A stretch of 64,000 bases of DNA from UBA4732 sp963823075. GTDB lineage: Bacteria > Planctomycetota > Planctomycetia > Gemmatales > Gemmataceae. Under the pieces are notes generated by a model. That model searched no databases. It worked only from the letters and a program-made list of their open reading frames with translations, and was not told where the DNA came from. Location: positions 186,001 through 250,000 of the forward strand of contig CAWGKE010000002.1 in assembly GCA_963823075.1 (NCBI GenBank), given 5' to 3'. Shown here in pieces: positions 1 through 7,145 of the stretch. How positions within the stretch are numbered: the first letter of the stretch is position 1; each line of letters opens with the position of its first letter. The translations under genes were made by a program, and so were the position numbers.

Positions 1-1066
1 CGCGGTAGAGGAAGCAGGAGAACAGCGACTTGCTCAGCATGTCGATGGTGAGCGGCTTATCGTCCGACCTGCGGTTCGATGCGGAGATCAGGTCTTTGAG
101 CTTGTTGTTCTCGTCCTCGATCACCGAGTTGTACAAGAACGAGCGGAACTGCTCAGCCCGGTCTCCGCGCTTGACCGTCCCCTTGTCACGCCTGTCCAGC
201 CAGCGCAGGAAGTTGGCCTCGGTCTTGATTGGCTCGTCGTCGGACTTCTTGTACTCCTCGAAGTCTGCGCCGAAGAGCGCCCCCAGCTTCATCACCATGA
301 TGGAGGAGAAGAACCGGACTTGCGCGAAGGTGTCGTGGGCCGAGATGTTGGTCAGGTTGAGGAGCCGGATGTCATAGTCGGTGTAGATCTTGCACTCGAA
401 CTCCCGCCGCCCGGTCCAGAGGAGCCCAGCGATCTTGTGCTGACCGTCGAACAGCCTGATATGGTTGCCGATGACGCGCCCGATGGACGGCAGCAGCACG
501 GGATGCCGCTGGAAGTGCCGGTACATCTCGAACACCTTGTCGGGGATCAGGTAGCGCGGTTGCAGGCCGATAGAGTGGTCCGACTCGTCGTCGCTGTCGA
601 GCAGGGACATATCCAGCGTGGCGTAGAAGTACCGCCACTTGGTCAGCGGGCACTGGTACAGGCGGTAGGACTGCTTGCCCGCCGAGGACTCGATCATCAC
701 GTTGCCGTCCGTCTGCGTCACGGTGACGGATTTGCCGAAGGCGTCGATGTCGCCCGCCTCGCGCAGAAAGCGAAGCAGGTGGCCGACCGTCAGCCGGTCG
801 CCCTTCTTGAAGAAATCGTTCAGCCGCAATTTGACGCGGAAGTCGCCCAGCGACAGCGTGCCCTTCAAGAGATTGTAGTCTTGGCACATCGGGGCGATGT
901 TGTCAAGTTCGGACACCCCGTCCTGCGAGAACGCCTGAATGTGGTCGAAGTGGACCTCCTCGTCGTCCGCGATGGCGTGCCCTGTGGCAAAGCACTTGCG
1001 CCCGTGAGTCGTGAGGTTGTGCTTCTTCTCTTCGTCCGTCAGTTGCCGCTTCAAGGTGATGGTCAT
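1..1066 (-). CDS. HNH endonuclease with DGQHR/ParB-like domain, partial
   Basis: Reading the minus strand from ATG at 1066 gives about 355 open codons that run off the left window edge, so the C-terminus is missing. An SD-like AGGGGG lies just upstream. Residues 15-65 form an HNH nuclease motif: C, then VHFDHIQAFSQDG, then NIAPMCQDYN. Around residues 185-245 comes RLIP-like sequence followed by LFDGQHKIAGL and FECKIY, which resembles the DGQHR motif of DndB-type proteins or the related ParB/Srx fold. The domain calls come from motifs seen by eye. An HNH nuclease joined to a DGQHR-type domain suggests a DNA-modification or defence role, but that is inference. Neighbouring genes to the left are not in the window. 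Confidence 0.8.
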   Translation of the reverse strand, partial: MTITLKRQLTDEEKKHNLTTHGRKCFATGHAIADDEEVHFDHIQAFSQDGVSELDNIAPMCQDYNLLKGTLSLGDFRVKLRLNDFFKKGDRLTVGHLLRFLREAGDIDAFGKSVTVTQTDGNVMIESSAGKQSYRLYQCPLTKWRYFYATLDMSLLDSDDESDHSIGLQPRYLIPDKVFEMYRHFQRHPVLLPSIGRVIGNHIRLFDGQHKIAGLLWTGRREFECKIYTDYDIRLLNLTNISAHDTFAQVRFFSSIMVMKLGALFGADFEEYKKSDDEPIKTEANFLRWLDRRDKGTVKRGDRAEQFRSFLYNSVIEDENNKLKDLISASNRRSDDKPLTIDMLSKSLFSCFLYR

Positions 1067-1229
1067 CGGAACCCCCTTAACCAGCGGCTCCGCAAAACGT
1101 GGCATTCTGTACACAGCCGCTTGCAGCCGTCCGCAGCTTCCTCCCTGCCCGTTCGTCGCGCGAGCGCAGGCTGGACCACAAACCGATTATCCGCTACGGA
1201 AACCAAGGTGGCAAGGTCGGTAGCAGTGC

Positions 1230-1299
1230 GGTAGTGGCCTAATATGGTCCTTTCGACCCTGATGCAGACTGAACTTGCGACCCAAATTAGGCCACTACC
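1230..1299. repeat. Inverted repeat upstream of the HNH gene
   Basis: GGTAGTGGCCTAAT at 1230-1243 is matched by its exact reverse complement at 1286-1299, with a 42-base spacer. Partial similarity continues outward (GCAGTGC on both sides). It lies 160-230 bases upstream of the HNH start in a stretch (1067-1329) where I see no convincing gene. It could be an operator, a transposon scar or a small palindromic repeat; the sequence alone does not decide. Confidence 0.5.
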
Positions 1300-1329
1300 A
1301 GCAGTGCTTTCCGCAGGCGGCACGCTATT

Positions 1330-1728
1330 CTATAAGATGGCCGCGTTCTCTTGCAGGACGGTCCTACAAGAGAACGCGGCCACTTGAAAGAGAACTGCCC
1401 GTTTTCGGGGCGTTTTCTTGCAACGCCAGGCGACGCCGTACAACCAGGCGCCGACCCGCTCGCGCGGCGCCACGGAAGCCGCCTTGCACACCAGCACGAG
1501 AAAGGTCGCCTGGAAGGCGTCCTCGGCGTCGGCGACGTTGCCGAGCACCCGCCGACACGCGCTCAGCACCATCGGATCGTGTCGGCGCAGCAGCGCCTCG
1601 AACGCGGCCTCGTCGCGCCGGACCACGTAGCATTCCAGCAGTTTGCCGTCCGTAAGGTCAGCGCCGTCCGGCGCCAGCACGGCCCGGCGAATGTGTCTCA
1701 GGATTGCGCCCGATCGCCTTGCAGTCAT
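1330..1728 (-). pseudogene. ECF sigma factor remnant (region 2 only)
   Basis: ATG at 1728 follows GGAGG. The protein begins like planctomycete ECF sigma factors: LAPDGADLTDGKLLECYV, then RRDEAAFEALLRRHDPMVL, then AEDAFQATFLVLV. It matches sigma-70 region 2 up to GAWLYGVAWR, about residue 100. After that the sequence turns into low-similarity residues encoded by a hairpin element and stops at 1330. The DNA-binding region 4 expected in the next 70-100 residues is absent. The intact family is about 190 residues or more and is usually followed by a WD40 or similar domain in this lineage. I read it as a truncated, non-functional copy whose 3' half was replaced by the hairpin at 1338-1382. Confidence 0.75.
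1338..1382. repeat. Long hairpin at the sigma remnant truncation point
   Basis: TGGCCGCGTTCTCTTG (1338-1353) pairs perfectly with CAAGAGAACGCGGCCA (1367-1382). The pairing continues inward (AGGAC/GTCCT), giving a near-perfect 22-bp stem. A related sequence, GGCGTTTTCTTGCAA, occurs nearby at about 1420 and again at about 16793, so this may be the end of a small dispersed element. It may also act as a terminator. Confidence 0.6.
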
Positions 1729-1937
1729 CCCGACCTCCACGCGGGCATTCACCGCCTGCTCTGCCTATATTTCCCGAAGGAGCGCCGTTTGATCCGCCCT
1801 TTTCCTCGGCGTTTCTCTTTTTCGGTACTTTCTGCGAGAACCCAATATCTCCCCGGCGGAAAAACAGGTGAACGGCGCGCTGCGTCCGTCCGCCCCGCGC
1901 ATCCATCAATGGCCCCGCGCTCCCCTTCGGGTCGCGG

Positions 1938-2951
1938 CTAAACGATCGCGCGATGTTTTCTCAGGGCGGCCAGCGTCCGCGAAAACTCGTCCGGCAGCGG
2001 CGCCTCGATCTCCAGCAGGTTGCCGCGCGTCGGATGGCGGAACCGCAGCCGGTGGGCGTGCAGCGCCTGCCGCGTCAGCAGCTCCTCGTCCGCCCCCCCC
2101 TCGGGCAGCGGCGCCAGGTCCGACAGCCGCACCCGGTCGCGGCCGCCGTAGGTCTTGTCCGCCAGCACCGGGCAGCCGACGCTGGCCAGGTGGACGCGGA
2201 TCTGGTGCGTCCGGCCGGTTCGCGGCTGAATGCGGCAGAACGTGAAGCCGCGGAAACGTTCGATCACTTCATAATAGCTGCATGCGTCGCGCGCGTCGTC
2301 GTCCTCGTCGTCGGCGATCGTCATCTTGATGCGGTCGTGCGGGTGGTGGCCGATGCGGCCCTCGATGTAGTCGCTGTCGCGGTCCAAAACGCCGGCCGTC
2401 AGCGCGACGTACTCCTTGAACACCTTCCGCGTCTCGAACTGCATGCTCAGGTCGCGGTGGGCTGTGTCCTGCTTGGCGATGATGATGACGCCGCTGGTGT
2501 CGCGGTCGAGCCGGTGGACGATGCCGGGCCGGTAGTCGCCGTTGGCGTTGCTCAGCTGGTCGAAGTGAAAGCGCAGGGCGTTGACCAGCGTGCCGGACCA
2601 GTGGCCCTTCGCCGGATGCACCACCATGTCGGCCGGCTTGTTCACCACCGCCAGGAATTCATCCTCAAACAGGATCTCCAAAGGAATGTCTTCCGGGACC
2701 GGCTCGGGATGAGAGGGGGCCGGCGGCGTGACGCGGATGTGGTCGCCGTGGCGGACGCGGTAGCTGGCCTTGGCGAGCTTGCCGTTGACCGACACGCCGC
2801 CGGCGTCGATGACGCGGCGCACCACGGATCGGCTCAGGTCGGGGAACGACCCGGCGAGGTACTGGTCGAGGCGCGTGTCGTCGAGGCGGCACTTGGCCGT
2901 CAACTCGACGATACGCGCCTCCGGGGCGGGTAGGGCGGGAGTGGTTTCCAT
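1938..2951 (-). CDS. rluD: Large-subunit rRNA pseudouridine synthase, RluD family
   Basis: The 337-residue protein has the usual RluD layout. An N-terminal S4 RNA-binding domain (about residues 17-75, LDQYLAGSFPDLSRS) is followed by the catalytic domain with the family motif HRLDRDTSG carrying the nucleophilic Asp (about residue 150). It also contains GRTHQIRVHL near residue 245. RluD-family enzymes isomerise specific uridines of 23S rRNA to pseudouridine. Exact target sites cannot be told from sequence, so RluC or another member is possible. The start lies 22 bases after the TPR-like gene upstream, suggesting one transcript. Confidence 0.93.
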   Translation of the reverse strand: METTPALPAPEARIVELTAKCRLDDTRLDQYLAGSFPDLSRSVVRRVIDAGGVSVNGKLAKASYRVRHGDHIRVTPPAPSHPEPVPEDIPLEILFEDEFLAVVNKPADMVVHPAKGHWSGTLVNALRFHFDQLSNANGDYRPGIVHRLDRDTSGVIIIAKQDTAHRDLSMQFETRKVFKEYVALTAGVLDRDSDYIEGRIGHHPHDRIKMTIADDEDDDARDACSYYEVIERFRGFTFCRIQPRTGRTHQIRVHLASVGCPVLADKTYGGRDRVRLSDLAPLPEGGADEELLTRQALHAHRLRFRHPTRGNLLEIEAPLPDEFSRTLAALRKHRAIV

Positions 2952-2973
2952 AACGGGGACGGGCCGCGGCCTG

Positions 2974-3618
2974 TCAGTTCGGCGACGCAGGCGGCTTGAA
3001 TTCGGCGGCGAGCGCGTCGATCTCTTTTTTGGAGTTCGGGTCGTCCAGGGCCTTGAGGCGGGCGTCGGCCTCTTTGGCCAGGGCGGTGTTGGGGTAGTCC
3101 CTGGCCAGCTGCTGGTAGAACTGGTGGGCCTTGTCGAGGTCGCCGAGCAGCTCGTTGGCCTTGGCCGCCCCCATCAGGCTCTCCTGCATCAGCGCGGGCG
3201 TATCGCCGGACTCGCGCACCAGCTTTTCGTAGGCGTCGCGGGCCTTCTGGATTTGCGGCCCGGCCTGGGTGCGTCCGACGGAGCCGAGATTGACGACCGC
3301 CTGCATCTGCATCCGGGCCGTCTCCGCCAGGGCGTAGTGCGCCTGGACGGAGCCTTGCTGGTTGGGATCCTGGGCGAAGCGCTCGAGGTCGGCCGTCGTC
3401 GGCGGCGTCTCGTATTTCTTCAGCCACAGCTCCGAGTTGGTTGCGCTGGCGCTGGCGGTGAACCAGAACCACGAACCGACCAGGGCCGCGACCAGGAGGA
3501 CGACGATCAGGACGAGCCACGTCGCGCGGGACGGCGGCGTCTTGACCGTCTTGAGGACGCTCTTCCACCACTCGGCGATGAGGGAATCGTCTTCCTTGTG
3601 ATGATGCTCCACCGTCAT
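2974..3618 (-). CDS. Membrane-anchored TPR-like protein (YfgM-like)
   Basis: I chose the ATG at 3618 (MTVEHHHKEDD), which has GGAGC upstream, over an earlier in-frame start. A charged N-terminus is followed by one membrane segment, about residues 32-55 (WLVLIVVLLVAALVGSWFWF), and then a helical periplasmic region with TPR-type spacing (KAHQFYQQLARDYPNTALA). This is the architecture of YfgM/BamD-like helpers that sit outside the membrane near folding or division machinery; the role here is inferred from architecture only. It is divergent from ftsK, with about 240 bases between starts, and lies immediately upstream of rluD. Confidence 0.8.
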   Translation of the reverse strand: MTVEHHHKEDDSLIAEWWKSVLKTVKTPPSRATWLVLIVVLLVAALVGSWFWFTASASATNSELWLKKYETPPTTADLERFAQDPNQQGSVQAHYALAETARMQMQAVVNLGSVGRTQAGPQIQKARDAYEKLVRESGDTPALMQESLMGAAKANELLGDLDKAHQFYQQLARDYPNTALAKEADARLKALDDPNSKKEIDALAAEFKPPASPN

Positions 3619-3856
3619 GCGGATGCTCCCTCGTGCGGCCCGGATTCCTCTCAACCCATTGCCCGATGAACGATTAGGTAATGATAGAAGGGCGGTGCCG
3701 CGCGGTCAATGCGAAAGGGGCCTCCGGGGGTGTGCCGCACCTCTCCCCCGCGGCGCGACTTTCCTTGCAGTATCCCATGCCTTCCCGCCGATGAACAAGA
3801 AGCGAGGCGCCAGCTTTTCCGGCGCCGACCGCGGCCGCAACGGGAGTCTCCGCACC

Positions 3857-6134
3857 ATGTCGGATCGTCGATCCTGGCGTCTGGACGCCGCCGCCGGCGT
3901 CTTGCTGCTCCTCGGCCTTCTGCTGACGGTCGCCGTCGTCCGCCACGACCCGGCCGACCTCGACGAGGGCGTTTATCCGCTCCATGCCACGCCGCACAAC
4001 CTCCTCGGCCTGCCCGGCGCCTGGATCGCCCGCGCCCTGGTCGGCGGACTCGGCCTCGCCGCCTACTTCTTCTTGGCGACGTGGTTCGTCCTGGTCCTGA
4101 TGCTGCTGCTGCGCCGCGGCTGGTTGTCGTGGGGTCGGCGGCTGGTCGGCTGGCTGCTGCTGACGTCGTGCGCCGCCGTCGTCGCCGATCGATTCGGCGG
4201 CGCCTGGCCCGGTAGTCCACCGGCTGGCTCGGGCGGCTCCGTCGGCGCCTGGCTGTCGATCGGATTGGCGACGCACCTCGTCCCGTGGGCGCAGGCGGTG
4301 GTACTCGGCGGCTGCGTGCTGTTCGGCCTGGCGCTCGGGGCCGACAGCCTGGTGCGCCGCCTGCCGCGCTTCGCCTGGTGGGGGCTGCGGTCGCTGTGGC
4401 GGGCGGTCGGGTTGCCCTCGTTCGCCCGGCCAGCGCGTGGCTTCCGTCCGCCGGTGCGTCCGCCGTCCACTCGCCGCGTGAAGGATCAGGGGGCTGACGC
4501 CCCCCGCTCGCCGGAAGTGGAACCGACGCCAAAAGCGCCCGCGCCCACGGAAGCGCGTGCCATCCCCATCGTCCACCATCACGCCGCGGCGCCGACCGAC
4601 GCCCACGGCAAGACCGCCGTCGGCCCGACCGATCAGGAACGCTACGCCGATTACAAACTCCCTCCGCTGAGTCTGCTGGAGGACCCGGCGCCGCTTAAGC
4701 TCGGCGACCAGGACCAGGTTCTGCGCGACCGGGCGGCGCTCCTGGAGAAGACGTTCACCGACTTCGGCCTCAACGTCCGCGTCGTCGGCATCAACACCGG
4801 CCCCGTCGTCACGCAATTCGAGCTGGCCCTGGAGACCGGCCTGCGGCTGCACAAGGTTACGGCGCTCGCCGACGACGTGGCCCTCAACCTCAAGGCGCCG
4901 AGCGTGCGCATGGTGGCGCCGATCCCCGGCAAGAACACCGTCGGCGTCGAAATCCCCAACGAACAGCGGGCCGTCGTCCGACTCAAGGAGGTCGTCCTGG
5001 CGTCGGGCAAGAAGATCGCCAAGAGCAAAATCCCGCTCTTTCTCGGCAAGGATGCGGAGGGCCGGCCGCTCGTCCACGACCTGGCCGACATGCCGCACCT
5101 GCTGATCGCCGGCGCCACCGGCACCGGCAAGTCGGTCTGCATGAACGCCATCATCCTTTCCATGCTGATGACGCGCCGGCCCGACGAGCTGAAGATGATC
5201 ATGATCGACCCCAAGGTGGTCGAGCTGAGCCAGTTCGGGGCGGTGCCGCACCTGATGCACCCCGTCATCAGCGACATGAAGAAGGCGGAGGCCGTCCTCG
5301 CCTGGGCCGTGGACAAGATGGAGGAGCGCTACGACCTGCTGGCCCGCGCGGGTTCGCAATGTCGCCGCCTATAACGAGCTGAAATACGATGAAATCCTCC
5401 GCCGGGTCAAGCCGGCCGACGACTCCGAGCGCGCCGGCGTCCCGGAGCGGATGCCGTACATCGTCATCTTCCTGGACGAAATGGCCGACCTGATCCTGCT
5501 CTTGCGCAAGGAGGTCGAGGGCCACATCATCCGGCTGACGCAGAAGTCGCGGGCGGCCGGCATTCATCTGGTGCTGGCGACGCAGCGGCCGTCGGTGGAC
5601 GTCATCACGGGCCTCATCAAGTCGAACCTGCCGTCGCGCATCTGCTTCAAGGTGTCGAGCAAGATCGACAGCCGGGTGGTGCTGGACGAGATGGGCGCCG
5701 ACAAGCTGCTCGGCAAGGGCGATCTGCTCTTCCTCCAGCCCGGCGCCGGCGGCCTGATCCGCTGCCAGGGCGCCTACGCCGACGACGAGGAGATTCACAA
5801 GGTCGTCGATTACCTGGAGTGCGAGCCGTCGTACGCACCGGAGCTGATGCAGCTGAACACGGTGAGCAAGGAAGGCCTGATGGAGCGGCTGCGCGAGCGC
5901 GACGATTTGTACGAGGCGGCGGTGGAGGTGGTGGTGCGCGAGCAGCGCGGCAGCGTGTCGCTGTTGCAGCGGACGCTGGGGATTGGCTATGGCCGGGCGG
6001 CGCGGCTCGTCGATTTCATGGCGGAGGACGGCATCGTGGGCGGCTACAACGGCAGCAACGCGCGGGACGTGCTGTACACGCCGGAGGCGTGGGCGGCGCT
6101 GCGGGCGGGGGGCGGCGAGAAGCAGGCCGGGTAA
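3857..6134 (+). CDS. ftsK: FtsK/SpoIIIE DNA translocase, frameshifted
   Basis: About 759 residues starting at MSDRRSWRLD (ATG 3857; an alternative in-frame ATG lies at 3791). Four membrane segments fall in residues 10-165, then a proline-rich linker, then the motor domain with Walker A GATGTGKS (about residues 419-426). The reading frame breaks at about 5351 (KMEERYDLLARAG) and resumes one frame over with VAAYNELKYDEILRR. Walker B (IVIFLDEMADL) and a C-terminal winged-helix gamma domain (SLLQRTLGIGYGRAARLVD) follow. FtsK pumps DNA at the septum and activates XerCD at dif. The break is a net +1 or -2 shift in a GC run inside an otherwise perfectly conserved gene, so sequencing error is more likely than a real lesion. 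Confidence 0.92.
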
Positions 6135-6142
6135 TTCCGACC

Positions 6143-6207
6143 CCGTTTAGCCGCGGTTCGCAGAACCGCGCTGCGAGAGCGCGGTTCTGCGAACCGCGGC
6201 TAAACGG
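6143..6207. terminator. Perfect 30-bp palindrome between convergent genes
   Basis: Arms 6143-6172 and 6178-6207 are exact reverse complements around a 5-base loop, with core GCCGCGGTTCGCAGAACCGC. It fills the 75-base gap between the stops of ftsK (+) and the ABC ATPase (-), so it can end transcription from both sides. A shorter relative with the same CCGCGGTTCGCGGAACCGCGG theme lies at 49965, indicating a dispersed repeat family. There is no T-run. Confidence 0.85.
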
Positions 6208-6209
6208 CC

Positions 6210-7145
6210 TCAGTTCGTGATACCCTTCGTGATGCCCATGAACACGTCTTCGAGGTCGATCTCCTCCTCCTTGAGCATCTTCAGCCTCATGCCATTTTGC
6301 AGGACCAGGTCGGCGATGAAGCTGCCGTCCGGCACGCCGTCGGCCAGCGTCACGCGCAGGGCGTCCTCCTCCTCGCGCGGCTCCACGCTCTTGACGTCGA
6401 TGTGCGCCTCCAGCAGCTCGCGGGCCTGCTGCGTCTGGCCGCCGACCACGGCCACAAAGTAGACCGCGTTCGTCCGCACCTGCTTGATCGCCGTCTGCAC
6501 GTCGCCGTCGAAGAGGAGCTGGCCGCGCTCGATGATGCCGATCTTGTTGCAGATGTCGGCCAATTCGGGGAGGATGTGGCTCGACACCAGGATCGTCTTG
6601 CCCATGCCGCGCAGCTCCTTGAGCAGCTCGCGCATCTCGATGCGGGCGCGCGGGTCGAGGCCGCTGGCCGGCTCGTCCAGCAGCAGCACCTGCGGCTCGT
6701 GCAGCAGCACCCGCGCCAGGCCGAGCCGCTGCGTCATGCCGCGCGACAGGCTCGTCACCAGTGCGTCGCGCTTGTAGCCGAGGTCCACCAGCTCCAGGAC
6801 CTGGTCGCACTTGCGCCGCCGCTCCGGCCCCTTGATCCGGTAGGCCGCCGCGAAGAACTCCAGGTACTCGATCACCTTCATGTCGTCGTAGACGCCGAAG
6901 AAGTCCGGCATGTAGCCCATCAGCCGGCGGATTTCCTTGGCGTTGTTGTAGATCGAGTAGCCGCACACCGACGCCTCGCCCCAGGTCGGGTTGAGCAGCG
7001 TCGCCAGGATGCGCATGGTGGTCGTCTTGCCGGCGCCGTTGGGGCCGATGAAGCCGTACACGTCACCGCGCTCCAGCTTCAGCGTCAGCCGGTTCAGGGC
7101 GTACAGCTCGCCGTACATTTTCGTCAGGTCGCGCGTCTCGATCAT
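6210..7145 (-). CDS. ABC transporter ATP-binding protein (ABC-2 type)
   Basis: The start is ATG at 7145 (MIETRDLTKMYGELYAL), giving 311 residues. It shows Walker A GPNGAGKTTT (about 36-45), signature SRGMTQRLGLARVL (about 135), Walker B QVLLLDEPASGLD and the switch His in SSHILPEL. The C-terminal extension of about 90 residues is typical of ABC-2 export ATPases. The start overlaps the stop of the upstream membrane protein as ATGA, so the two are translationally coupled. In planctomycetes such ATPases usually pair with permeases and Gld-type or gliding-like membrane proteins. No classical permease is adjacent; the coupled membrane protein may be the partner. Substrate unknown. Confidence 0.95.
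   Translation of the reverse strand: MIETRDLTKMYGELYALNRLTLKLERGDVYGFIGPNGAGKTTTMRILATLLNPTWGEASVCGYSIYNNAKEIRRLMGYMPDFFGVYDDMKVIEYLEFFAAAYRIKGPERRRKCDQVLELVDLGYKRDALVTSLSRGMTQRLGLARVLLHEPQVLLLDEPASGLDPRARIEMRELLKELRGMGKTILVSSHILPELADICNKIGIIERGQLLFDGDVQTAIKQVRTNAVYFVAVVGGQTQQARELLEAHIDVKSVEPREEEDALRVTLADGVPDGSFIADLVLQNGMRLKMLKEEEIDLEDVFMGITKGITN

Noticed and set aside
1063..1323. 86-codon minus-strand frame overlapping the HNH start, with CKRLCTECHVLRSRW
   Set aside because: The cysteine pattern is suggestive, but there is no good ribosome site and the frame runs through the inverted repeat; too weak to call.
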